DNA of 14,378 nucleotides from positions 1 through 14,378 of the forward strand of contig JAHFGF010000020.1 of NCBI GenBank assembly GCA_023247595.1. The letters are read 5' to 3'. This stretch comes from Candidatus Omnitrophota bacterium (GTDB lineage Bacteria; Omnitrophota; Koll11; Zapsychrales; Fredricksoniimonadaceae). The notes beneath the pieces were generated by a model. The model saw only the letters and a program-made list of their open reading frames with translations, did no database searches and was not told the DNA's origin. Made by a program: the position numbers and the translations under genes. Below, in pieces: positions 7,263-13,984 of the stretch; the stretch's first letter is position 1; each line of letters opens with the position of its first letter.

Positions 7263-7974
7263 CATTTTAAGAAAAGCTGGTAAAATTCTGGCTTCCATTA
7301 TTCGGGAGTTGGAAAGCTCTTTAAAATCTGGAATGACGACCAAGGATATTGATGCGACTGCGGAATTGCTAATCCGTCGAGCTCATGTGCTGCCAGCCTT
7401 CAAAGGTTATCGCGGTTTTCCGGGATGCGCCTGTGTTTCCGTTAATGAAGAAGTCGTTCACGGGGTACCGGGTTCGAAAGTGGTCAAAGATGGCGATGTC
7501 GTCAGTATTGATGTCGGCATCATCCACGATGATTATTATTCGGACACGGCCGTAACGGTTGGCATTGGGAAAATTGACGAAAAGTGCCGAAAGCTTTTAG
7601 AAGTGACCCGTGAGTCGTTATACATCGGCATTGAGCAGGCTCGTCCTAATAATCGATTATCCGACATATCATCAGCGATTCAGCGGCATGTTGAGAAAAA
7701 TAAGTTGTCCGTGGTTCGTAATTATGTAGGTCATGGCATCGGCCGCCAGTTGCATGAAGAACCTGAAATTCCAAACTTTGGTGAACCAAACAAAGGCCCG
7801 GTACTTCAAGAGGGAATGGTCTTTGCGATAGAACCAATGGTGAATTTAGGAAGATATCAAACCAGAATATTACCCGATGGCTGGACCGTTGTCACTGATG
7901 ATGGAAAGCCATCCGCACATTTTGAACACACGGTGGCAATAACTAATAAAGGACCTGAAATATTGACGTTATAG
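7216..7974 (+). CDS. map: Methionine aminopeptidase, type I
   Basis: This metalloenzyme removes the N-terminal methionine from new proteins. The 252 residues contain the full set of dinuclear metal ligands, in register with E. coli Map: D99 (SIDVG), D110 (YYSDTA), H173 (VGHGIG), E206 (FAIEPM) and E237 (HFEHT). H82 (VVHGVPG) and H180 match the substrate-binding histidines. There is no long N-terminal extension with an SH3-like zinc domain. The ATG at 7216 lies 47 nt inside adk; the conserved [14 protein letters not shown] segment begins at residue 11, so a later start is not possible. No clear Shine-Dalgarno sequence precedes it, which suggests coupling to adk translation. infA begins 1 nt after the stop. 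Confidence 0.97.
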   Translation: MKTKDSIRIKTPAEIDILRKAGKILASIIRELESSLKSGMTTKDIDATAELLIRRAHVLPAFKGYRGFPGCACVSVNEEVVHGVPGSKVVKDGDVVSIDVGIIHDDYYSDTAVTVGIGKIDEKCRKLLEVTRESLYIGIEQARPNNRLSDISSAIQRHVEKNKLSVVRNYVGHGIGRQLHEEPEIPNFGEPNKGPVLQEGMVFAIEPMVNLGRYQTRILPDGWTVVTDDGKPSAHFEHTVAITNKGPEILTL

Positions 7975-7975
7975 T

Positions 7976-8194
7976 ATGGCGAAGGAAGATTTAATAGAGG
8001 TAGAAGGTGTTATTGAAGAGGCATTACCGAATGCCATGTTTCGTGTCACGCTAGATAATGGTCATAAAGTGTTGGCGCATGTTTCAGGGAAAATCAGAAT
8101 GCATTTTATTCGAATTCTTCCGGGTGACCGGGTGAAAGTTGAACTTTCTCCCTACGATTTAACAAGAGGACGCATAACGTACAGGTCTAAATAA
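7976..8194 (+). CDS. infA: Translation initiation factor IF-1
   Basis: IF-1 is a small OB-fold (S1-like) protein that occupies the 30S A site during initiation with IF-2 and IF-3. The product has 72 residues, the standard length, and is very close to consensus: [20 protein letters not shown] at the start, [20 protein letters not shown] in the middle and [14 protein letters not shown] at the end. The ATG is 1 nt after the map stop and rpmJ starts 1 nt after this stop. No separate ribosome binding site is clear, so reinitiation or coupling is likely. The order map-infA-rpmJ-rpsM is common in bacteria. Confidence 0.99.
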   Translation: MAKEDLIEVEGVIEEALPNAMFRVTLDNGHKVLAHVSGKIRMHFIRILPGDRVKVELSPYDLTRGRITYRSK

Positions 8195-8195
8195 T

Positions 8196-8309
8196 ATGAA
8201 AGTCAAATCATCGGTTAAAAGAATTTGCAGTAATTGTAAAATTGTCCGTCGTAATCGGGTTGTGCGCATTATTTGTTCCAACCCTAAACATAAACAAAGA
8301 CAAGGATAA
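8196..8309 (+). CDS. rpmJ: 50S ribosomal protein L36, zinc-binding form
   Basis: L36 is the smallest large-subunit protein and stabilises 23S rRNA near the GTPase region. This 37-residue gene, read directly from the sequence, begins [15 protein letters not shown] and ends PKHKQRQG before TAA at 8307-8309. It carries the zinc-binding set C11, C14, C27 and H32, so it is the zinc-type (C+) form. It lies in the canonical place between infA and rpsM, 1 nt after infA. AAGGA near its end (8302-8306) probably serves as the ribosome binding site for rpsM. Confidence 0.98.
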   Translation: MKVKSSVKRICSNCKIVRRNRVVRIICSNPKHKQRQG

Positions 8310-8314
8310 GAGAT

Positions 8315-8692
8315 ATGCCACGTATTTTAGGTGTTGATATTCCCAGAGAAAAACGCATTGAAGCGGCGCTGCCTTATTTATACGGTATCGGCTGGACACG
8401 TTCACTGGTCATTTTACAAGAAGCCAAAGTGGATCCTGCTAAGCGGGCCAAAGATTTAACTGAAGAAGAACTTTCACGCATCACCAGTATTATTCAGAAA
8501 AATTATTTAATCGAAGGCGATTTGCGCCGTGAGGTACAGCAGAATATCCGTCGGCATATGGATATTGGAACATACCGAGGGCTTCGACATCGTAAAGGGT
8601 TGCCTGTTCGCGGACAGAGAACTAAAACTAATTCCCGAACTCGCAAAGGTCGTAAGACCAATGCCGGCGCTATGATTAAAAAGGCCGAATAA
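8315..8692 (+). CDS. rpsM: 30S ribosomal protein S13
   Basis: S13 sits at the top of the 30S head, forms intersubunit bridges and contacts P-site tRNA through its C-terminal tail. The product is 125 residues (E. coli 118). The opening [19 protein letters not shown] and the YGIGWTRSL helix-hairpin-helix-like motif (about 33-41) are typical, although the usual second residue is Ala rather than Pro. The C-terminal [20 protein letters not shown] (about 89-108) followed by RTRKGR is the family signature. It starts 5 nt after rpmJ. Confidence 0.98.
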   Translation: MPRILGVDIPREKRIEAALPYLYGIGWTRSLVILQEAKVDPAKRAKDLTEEELSRITSIIQKNYLIEGDLRREVQQNIRRHMDIGTYRGLRHRKGLPVRGQRTKTNSRTRKGRKTNAGAMIKKAE

Positions 8693-8706
8693 GATAAGGA
8701 TTAATT

Positions 8707-9138
8707 ATGTCAACTAAGAATCAACAGCCTGTAAAAGTCGATCAGGCCGTAGTTAATAAGAAAACGAAAGCTAAAAAGAAATCCCTTAAGGGTGTCACCA
8801 GCGGACTTGTTACAATTCTAGCTTCCTTTAATAACACCATGATTACCATTTCCGATAAACAGGGAAACACCATTGTTTGGTCTTCACCTGGACTCGTCGG
8901 TTTTAGCGGATCGAAAAAATCAACTCCATTTGCCGCGCAGGTTGCTGCATCCGATGCGGCTAAGCGGGCTAAAGATTTGGGATTGTTATCCGTTGATGTT
9001 CTAGTGAAGGGGCCCGGTTCGGGGCGTGAATCTGCAATTCGTGCGTTACAAGCTGCTGGTTTGCAAGTGACTTCTATCCGCGATTGTACTCCTATTCCAC
9101 ATAATGGTTGCAGACCGCGCAAGAAGCGAAGAGTTTAG
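8707..9138 (+). CDS. rpsK: 30S ribosomal protein S11
   Basis: S11 is part of the 30S platform and lines the mRNA exit path near the E site. The product is 143 residues against 129 in E. coli; the extra length is a basic, Lys-rich N-terminal tail (about residues 1-28). The core has [12 protein letters not shown] (about 39-50), [19 protein letters not shown] and [20 protein letters not shown]. The C-terminus [16 protein letters not shown] has Arg where the usual motif has a second Pro after CRP. The ATG follows AAGGA at 8696-8700 with good spacing. rpsD follows after 26 nt. Confidence 0.98.
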   Translation: MSTKNQQPVKVDQAVVNKKTKAKKKSLKGVTSGLVTILASFNNTMITISDKQGNTIVWSSPGLVGFSGSKKSTPFAAQVAASDAAKRAKDLGLLSVDVLVKGPGSGRESAIRALQAAGLQVTSIRDCTPIPHNGCRPRKKRRV

Positions 9139-9164
9139 TTCAACGTAGAAAGGATAATGATTGT

Positions 9165-9773
9165 ATGGCAAGATACACAGGGCCGCGATGCCGTCTATCA
9201 AGACGTGAAGGCGTTAATCTGGATTTAAAAAAGAAGTGGACTTTGGAACGGCGTGAAGCTCCTCCGGGGCAGCATGGCGCTAAGCGTACGAAACTTTCTA
9301 ACTACGGTCTTCAGCTGCGCGAAAAGCAAAAAGCTAAAAGATTTTATGGTATTTTGGAAAAACAATTCCGCGGTTACTATTTAAAGGCATCCCGACGAAA
9401 AGGTATTACCGGCGTTGTCCTTTTGCAATACCTTGAAAGCCGTTTGGACAATGTGATTTATCAGCTTGGTTTTGCCATCACCCGTTCGCAAGCCCGACAA
9501 ATTGTCGGCCATGGTTTGGTAGTGGTCAATGAACGAAGAGTCAATATTCCTTCCTTCCAAGTCAAACCTGGCGATGTTATTAACATCGAGCAAAAAGAAA
9601 AATCTCAAAAGTATGTAAAGAATAATCTGGCGATGAATGATGGCTGGTCAGCGCCGTTATGGCTTGTTGCTGATCCTGAAAAATTAACCGGTAAAGTTGT
9701 GCGTGTACCGGAACGTGATGATATTAAAGCTCCTGTTAATGAGCAGCTTATCGTAGAACTTTATTCGAGATAG
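9165..9773 (+). CDS. rpsD: 30S ribosomal protein S4, zinc-free form
   Basis: S4 initiates 30S assembly by binding 16S rRNA; in E. coli it also represses the alpha operon. The ATG at 9165, after GAAAGGA (9148-9154), gives 202 residues starting MARYTGPRCRLSRREG. The open frame reaches back to 9108, but that part overlaps rpsK and is not S4-like. Typical parts are PPGQHGAKR (33-41), LREKQKAKRFYGILEKQF (51-68) and the S4 RNA-binding domain from about residue 92 (SRLDNVIYQLGFAITRSQAR) to the PGDVI motif at 135-139. Only C9 of the four zinc cysteines of zinc-type S4 remains; position 12 is Ser and the later pair is missing. Confidence 0.98.
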   Translation: MARYTGPRCRLSRREGVNLDLKKKWTLERREAPPGQHGAKRTKLSNYGLQLREKQKAKRFYGILEKQFRGYYLKASRRKGITGVVLLQYLESRLDNVIYQLGFAITRSQARQIVGHGLVVVNERRVNIPSFQVKPGDVINIEQKEKSQKYVKNNLAMNDGWSAPLWLVADPEKLTGKVVRVPERDDIKAPVNEQLIVELYSR

Positions 9774-9803
9774 TCAAAGAAGTATCCAATTGAGGAGGGT
9801 CGT

Positions 9804-10796
9804 ATGGGTGTGAAGTGGCGAGATTTCCAAATGCCAAAACGGTTAGATTGCGATGAAAGCAGTTACACGAATATTTACGGCAAATTCGTGGCCGAACCGT
9901 TTGAGCGTGGTTATGGTGTGACGCTAGGCAATTCCTTGCGAAGGATTTTGCTGTCCTCCATCGAAGGAAGCGCGGTAACATCCATTAAGATTAATGGAGT
10001 TCAACATGAATTCTCAACAATCCCCGGTGTTCTTGAAGCTGTAACTGAAGTTGTTTTGAACATCAAAGGATTGATTGTCCGCTCCCATTCCAAAACGCCA
10101 AAAACGATTTATATTAAGACCGATAAAAAAGGCGAGATTAAGGCCAAGGACATTATTTCCGACGAGATGGTTGAAGTTCTTAACGGCGATCATCATATCG
10201 TGACTCTGACACAGGACATTCCGTTTGATATGGAATTAGAAGTGTCCCGCGGTCGCGGTTATGTCCCCGCTGATCAAAATAAAAAAGAAGGCGCGCCAGT
10301 TGGAACCATTGCGATTGATTCTATTTTTACTCCAATTACGAATGTCAGCTTCCACGTTGAGAACACACGCGTTGGCCAAAGAACAGACTATGATCGTCTG
10401 ATTCTGGATATCGCGACCAACGGTGCAATCAATGCCAAAGAAGCCCTGTTGTACGCGGCTAATATTCTTCAGCGCCATTTGGACGTCTTCGTCAGCTACG
10501 GACAGCTTCCGGAAGAAGAGGAAGAAATTGAAGAGATTTCCGCCGAGGAAGAAGCGCTTTACGCAAAATTAAGGCTGCCGATTTCCGAACTGGAACTATC
10601 CGTCAGAAGTTCAAACTGCTTAAAGGATGCCAATATTAAAACGATTGCCGATTTAGTCAGAAGACCAGAATCAGAATTGTTGAACTTCCGTAATTTCGGT
10701 AAGAAATCATTGACGGAAATCAACGACATTCTCAAAGCAATGGGTTTGGGATTGGGCATAAAAGTTGACGTTAAAAAATTAAAGATAAAGAGCTAA
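9804..10796 (+). CDS. rpoA: DNA-directed RNA polymerase subunit alpha
   Basis: The alpha dimer nucleates RNA polymerase assembly, and its C-terminal domain binds UP elements and activators. The product is 330 residues (E. coli 329). The N-terminal domain has EPFERGYGVTLGNSLRRILL (31-50), the core of the dimer and beta/beta' contact surface. The linker at about 237-251 is strongly acidic (EEEEEIEEISAEEEA). The C-terminal domain, about 263-318, has LSVRSSNCLKDANI, where R268 matches the DNA-binding R265 of E. coli, and NFRNFGKKSLTEI. The start is backed by the strongest ribosome binding site in the window, GAGGAGGG at 9792-9799. rplQ follows after 4 nt, as in the alpha operon. Confidence 0.98.
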   Translation: MGVKWRDFQMPKRLDCDESSYTNIYGKFVAEPFERGYGVTLGNSLRRILLSSIEGSAVTSIKINGVQHEFSTIPGVLEAVTEVVLNIKGLIVRSHSKTPKTIYIKTDKKGEIKAKDIISDEMVEVLNGDHHIVTLTQDIPFDMELEVSRGRGYVPADQNKKEGAPVGTIAIDSIFTPITNVSFHVENTRVGQRTDYDRLILDIATNGAINAKEALLYAANILQRHLDVFVSYGQLPEEEEEIEEISAEEEALYAKLRLPISELELSVRSSNCLKDANIKTIADLVRRPESELLNFRNFGKKSLTEINDILKAMGLGLGIKVDVKKLKIKS

Positions 10797-10800
10797 CATC

Positions 10801-11397
10801 ATGAGACACGGGAAATCTGGAAATCGATTAAGTAGAAATCAGACGCTGCGCAAGGCCACAGTCCGTGACATGGCCAGGGCTATTTTAGTTGAAGAGCGTA
10901 TCTTCACAACTAAAGCCAAGGCAAAAGAAGGCCGCAAGCTGATTGAAAAATTGATCACATTGGGAAAAAAAGGCACGCTGTCCGATAAACGACGCGCGTT
11001 TGCTATCCTTTGTGATCATAAAATGGTCAGCAACCTTTTTGAAACTACGGCTCCCCGATTCAAAAATCGCGTGGGCGGCTACACACGCATTATTCCTTTT
11101 GGAAACCGCCGCGGTGATAATGCCGAAATGGTCTACCTTGAATTAACTGAAAAAAGCAAAACCATCATCAGCAAGGGAAAACTTTTAGGTTCTTCTCTTC
11201 CATTGGCTGTTGAACCGTCTTCAGTCCAAGATGTGACTACAGTTTCCGACGCTGAAGTTAAGGACATAAAAGATACCAAGGCTAAATCAGCGCCAAAAGC
11301 TGATAAAAAAGTCAGCGGAACATCTGAAGAAAAAACCGCTCCGGCTAAAAAAGTGAGCGGGTTTCGCAAGCTGCTTACGAAAAAGACTGAAGAATAG
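10801..11397 (+). CDS. rplQ: 50S ribosomal protein L17 with long C-terminal tail
   Basis: L17 surrounds the base of the exit tunnel on the 50S subunit. The family core spans about residues 1-117, beginning MRHGKSGNRLSRNQTLRKAT and ending at MVYLELTEK, with GGYTRIIPFGNRRGDNAEM near 92-110. The whole product is 198 residues against 127 in E. coli. The remaining roughly 80 residues are low-complexity and rich in Lys, Ala, Ser, Thr and Glu (for example KAKSAPKADKKVSGTSEEK), with no recognised domain; the final FRKLLTKK is basic. Extended L17 tails are known in several phyla. The gene closes the alpha operon and is followed by 232 nt without a gene. Confidence 0.96.
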   Translation: MRHGKSGNRLSRNQTLRKATVRDMARAILVEERIFTTKAKAKEGRKLIEKLITLGKKGTLSDKRRAFAILCDHKMVSNLFETTAPRFKNRVGGYTRIIPFGNRRGDNAEMVYLELTEKSKTIISKGKLLGSSLPLAVEPSSVQDVTTVSDAEVKDIKDTKAKSAPKADKKVSGTSEEKTAPAKKVSGFRKLLTKKTEE

Positions 11398-11424
11398 TTT
11401 CAGAATCTGTTTTTTAACAGCTAT

Positions 11425-11538
11425 ATTCTGCTGCGCAAAAATAATAGAATTGTCAGTTTTGCTTCGCAGGAATATTCCCGAGCAGAATAATTGCTCCGAA
11501 GCAAAAGAATTGGTTTAATTACTTTTGCGAAGGAGAAT
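11425..11538. repeat. 114-nt imperfect palindrome with two alternative foldings
   Basis: The left arm (about 11425-11477) and the right arm (about 11485-11538) are imperfect inverted copies of each other around a short centre. Perfect segments include CGCAAAA (11434-11440) with TTTTGCG (11523-11529), and TTTTGCTTCG (11457-11466) with CGAAGCAAAA (11497-11506). Each half can also fold on itself: 11428-11440 with 11457-11469, and 11494-11507 with 11522-11535, each with a small internal loop. So one long stem or two side-by-side hairpins are possible. It could be a mobile-element remnant or small repeat, a protein-binding dyad, or an RNA end structure; the sequence alone does not decide. Confidence 0.75.
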
Positions 11539-11579
11539 AGATTAAATCCACCGAATGTATTCCTGATAACGGTTAAAAT

Positions 11580-11585
11580 TATAAT
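11580..11585 (+). promoter_or_regulatory. Possible -10 box upstream of the aminotransferase gene
   Basis: A perfect TATAAT lies 44 nt before the ATG at 11630, in an AT-rich tract. No good -35 hexamer is found 16-18 nt upstream, and a TATAAT by chance in such sequence is common. The placement between a finished operon and a new gene makes a promoter reasonable, but the support is weak. Confidence 0.22.
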
Positions 11586-11629
11586 TAATAAATTCCGTTG
11601 ATGGTGCTCCTCGTAGGATTTCAAAAAAC

Positions 11630-12805
11630 ATGTTCAAAGTCAACCGCAGGATCAGGGACATTGTCGGGTCTACAACGCTTGCCATCACGGCCCGGGCCAA
11701 AGAACTTCAGTCTCAAGGAAAAGATGTTGTCAGTTTCGGGGCAGGCGAACCGGATTTTGATACTCCTGAGCACATCAAAAAAGCTGCTGTTGACGCCATT
11801 CAAAAAGGCTTCACCAAATACACTCCTTCCACCGGCACCGTCGAATTACGCGAAGCCATTGCTGCAAAATTTCTAAATGACAACGCGTTAAAATATTCCC
11901 CTAATCAAATCGTCGTTGCCTGCGGGGCCAAGCATGCCCTTTACGATATCATTTCTGTCGTTGTTGACGACGCCGATGAGGTTATTTTTCAGGCCCCGTA
12001 TTGGGTGAGTTATCCTGAAATGGTCAAAGCAGCCGGCGGAAAATCGGTTGTGATCCCAACAACGCCAGCCAACCATTTTAAATTTACGGCAGCAGATTTA
12101 GAAAAATATATAACCCCAAAGACTAAAGCTCTGATTATTAATTCTCCGTCCAATCCTACCGGGGTTATGTATACAAAAAAAGAACTGCAGGCCATTGCCG
12201 ATGTTTGCGTGAAGCATAAAATTTATGTGATCAGCGACGAAATCTACGAGAAATTGATTTACGAAAATGAAGCCTTTGTGTCCATCGCGTCATTGGGCAA
12301 AGAGATTTATGATTTAACTTTTACGGTCAACGGAGTTTCCAAGGCGTATTCCATGACGGGATGGCGGATTGGTTATTGCGCGGGTCCTCAGGAAGTTATG
12401 GATTATATTAAAAAGTTTCAGGATCATTCGACTTCCAATCCGACGTCGATTAGCCAAGCAGCAGCTGTTGCGGCTTTGAAATCTTCTCAGGAGAGTATTG
12501 AGGCCATGCGCCTTGAATTTAAATCCCGTCGGGATTATATGATGTCGCTGTTGGATGCTCAGCCGAAAATTTCTTACGTCCGTCCGCAAGGGGCTTTTTA
12601 CATATTTTGTGAACTGTCCCAGTTCGGCCCGATTGCCGGTGTTGCGAAAAGAATTTTGGATGAAGCCAATGTCGCAATCATTCCCGGTGACGGCTTCGGC
12701 GCCGAAGGTTATATGCGTCTGAGTTTCGCGACTTCCAAGGAACGTATAACCGAAGGCATCAAACGCATCAAACAATGGATGCAGACCGGCACATCAAAAT
12801 CCTGA
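11630..12805 (+). CDS. PLP-dependent aminotransferase, aspartate aminotransferase Ib type
   Basis: This class I/II aminotransferase most likely moves the amino group between aspartate and 2-oxoglutarate (oxaloacetate + glutamate), linking the TCA cycle to amino acid synthesis. The 391 residues fit the Ib subgroup. Visible residues are the GAGEPDFDTP motif (37-46), SPSNPTG with N175 (172-178), SDEIYEKL with D203 for the PLP ring nitrogen (202-209), the PLP lysine K238 in SKAYSMTGWRIGY (237-249), and R363 (GYMRLSF) for the substrate carboxylate. TAGGA a little upstream of the ATG is the probable ribosome binding site. Related Ib enzymes can also use prephenate, so the exact substrate is not certain. 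No signal peptide is seen; it should be cytoplasmic. Confidence 0.92.
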   Translation: MFKVNRRIRDIVGSTTLAITARAKELQSQGKDVVSFGAGEPDFDTPEHIKKAAVDAIQKGFTKYTPSTGTVELREAIAAKFLNDNALKYSPNQIVVACGAKHALYDIISVVVDDADEVIFQAPYWVSYPEMVKAAGGKSVVIPTTPANHFKFTAADLEKYITPKTKALIINSPSNPTGVMYTKKELQAIADVCVKHKIYVISDEIYEKLIYENEAFVSIASLGKEIYDLTFTVNGVSKAYSMTGWRIGYCAGPQEVMDYIKKFQDHSTSNPTSISQAAAVAALKSSQESIEAMRLEFKSRRDYMMSLLDAQPKISYVRPQGAFYIFCELSQFGPIAGVAKRILDEANVAIIPGDGFGAEGYMRLSFATSKERITEGIKRIKQWMQTGTSKS

Positions 12806-12811
12806 AAACAT

Positions 12812-12897
12812 TTAGGATGAAAATAAAAGTTTCAAATATAATGTTCTTACTTGAAACTGCTTCCCAATTAACCTTCTTTAATTTCTTTATTCATCCT
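12812..12897. repeat. Nested inverted repeats upstream of pilT
   Basis: An outer pair, AGGATGA from 12814 and TCATCCT ending at 12897, flanks an inner perfect 8-nt pair, AGTTTCAA (12828-12835) and TTGAAACT (12851-12858). The outer arms extend imperfectly to about 12 nt. A TATAAT hexamer (12837-12842) lies between the inner arms. There is no T-run after the inner stem, so a rho-independent terminator for the aminotransferase gene is unlikely. The layout could be an operator over a promoter, an mRNA structure, or chance in AT-rich sequence. The whole gap 12806-12913 contains no gene. Confidence 0.45.
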
Positions 12898-12913
12898 TAA
12901 TCTTGGGGGCTCT

Positions 12914-13972
12914 ATGGATTTAAAAGAACTGCTGTTGTTGACTGTTCAGGAAAAAGCTTCAGACCTTCACCTGACGGAAAATTCTCCTCCGGTACTTCGT
13001 ATTGATGGTTCTCTGGTGTTCATCGATAAGCCGCCTTTGTCGCGTGATGAATTAAAAAAAATGATCTACGCGGTTCTCACCGAAAGCCAAATTAAAAAAT
13101 TTGAAGATGAAAAAGAACTCGACTTTTCTCTGGCGCTCACCGGGATGGACCGTTTTCGCGTGAACGTTCACGTGCAGAGAGGTTCCATTGAAGCGGCTTT
13201 ACGCCGGATTTCAATTTATATTCCCACCATGGATGAATTAAATCTGCCTCCGGTGATTGCTGAAATGGCGAGAAAACCAAACGGGTTGGTTTTGCTGACA
13301 GGGCCGACAGGTACTGGTAAGACAACGACCTTGGCGTCCATGATCAACTTGATTAATTCCGAAAAAGCGGTCGTGATTACCTGCATTGAAGACCCTATTG
13401 AATATCTGCACACGAATAAGCGTTCGATCATCAAGCAGCGCGAAGTCTATCGAGATACCAATTCATTTGCCGAAGCGCTCAAACGTTGTTTGCGCCAGGA
13501 TCCGGATGTCATTGTCGTCGGAGAAATGCGTGATTTGGAAACCATTTCAACAGCCCTGACCGCGGCAGAAACAGGTCACTTGGTGCTCGCGACACTGCAC
13601 ACGCCGGATGCGCCGCAGACCATTGAACGTATCATCGACGTTTTTCCGCCGTATCAGCAGCAGCAGGTAAGGCTGCAGCTGGCCGCGGCTCTGCAAGGCG
13701 TTATATCCCAACAGCTGATTCCGCGGGCAACCGGTAAAGGGCGAATCCTTTGCGCGGAGGTTATGATTGCAACCCCAGGCGTGCGCAACATGGTTCGGGA
13801 ACGCCAGACGGAACAAATTCGGACGGCAATCCAAACCGGCGCTGCGTTTGGCATGAAGACTATGGATAAATCGCTTAAAGATTTGTGCGACAAAGGTTTT
13901 ATTACCTACGAGACAGCGCTCAGTCATGTCCGTAATCTCGAAGAATTTAAATCTATGATGGGTAAAAAGTAA
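12914..13972 (+). CDS. pilT: Type IV pilus retraction ATPase, PilT family
   Basis: PilT is a cytoplasmic hexameric ATPase of the GspE/PilT secretion ATPase family that depolymerises type IV pili, giving twitching motility and supporting DNA uptake. The 352 residues match the family (about 345). Order of motifs: an N-terminal PAS-like domain with ASDLHL near 15-20, Walker A GPTGTGKTT (130-138), the Asp box ITCIEDPIEY (155-164), Walker B DPDVIVVGEMRD (196-207) with catalytic E204, the His box GHLVLATLHT (221-230), and a C-terminal GVRNMVRERQ (289-298) corresponding to the AIRNLIRE motif typical of PilT rather than PilB. There is no four-cysteine motif or long N-domain of PilB. A GGGGG at 12905-12909 precedes the ATG closely. 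No other pilus gene lies in view. Confidence 0.95.
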   Translation: MDLKELLLLTVQEKASDLHLTENSPPVLRIDGSLVFIDKPPLSRDELKKMIYAVLTESQIKKFEDEKELDFSLALTGMDRFRVNVHVQRGSIEAALRRISIYIPTMDELNLPPVIAEMARKPNGLVLLTGPTGTGKTTTLASMINLINSEKAVVITCIEDPIEYLHTNKRSIIKQREVYRDTNSFAEALKRCLRQDPDVIVVGEMRDLETISTALTAAETGHLVLATLHTPDAPQTIERIIDVFPPYQQQQVRLQLAAALQGVISQQLIPRATGKGRILCAEVMIATPGVRNMVRERQTEQIRTAIQTGAAFGMKTMDKSLKDLCDKGFITYETALSHVRNLEEFKSMMGKK

Positions 13973-13978
13973 AAGGAG
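13973..13978 (+). promoter_or_regulatory. Strong ribosome binding site for the isocitrate dehydrogenase gene
   Basis: AAGGAG directly follows the pilT stop and lies 6 nt before the ATG at 13985. It fixes that start and shows that the gene is probably co-transcribed with pilT, since only 12 nt separate the two coding regions. Confidence 0.85.
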
Positions 13979-13984
13979 TCAGTT

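Larger units (their letters stand above)
11398..11629 (+). other. Intergenic region between rplQ and the aminotransferase gene
   Basis: This 232-nt stretch contains no credible gene on either strand; a 67-codon antisense frame here has no recognisable features. It holds a small stem (CTGTT at 11407-11411 with AACAG at 11416-11420, extended by CAGAAT at 11401-11406 with ATTCTG at 11425-11430 across a 4-nt bulge), then the long palindrome listed separately, then an AT-rich part with a TATAAT hexamer upstream of the aminotransferase start. No classic GC-rich hairpin followed by a T-run is present, so how transcription of the alpha operon ends is not obvious. Confidence 0.8.

Noticed and set aside
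8742..9122. A 126-codon open frame on the - strand inside rpsK
   Set aside because: It lies completely within a conserved ribosomal protein gene and has no family resemblance.
12314..12775. A 153-codon open frame on the - strand inside the aminotransferase gene
   Set aside because: It is fully antisense to a well-supported enzyme gene, shows no recognisable motif and has no separate upstream signals; it is a codon-bias shadow.
13547..13927. A 126-codon open frame on the - strand inside pilT
   Set aside because: Antisense to the conserved Walker B and His box region of pilT; its product has no protein-like features I recognise.
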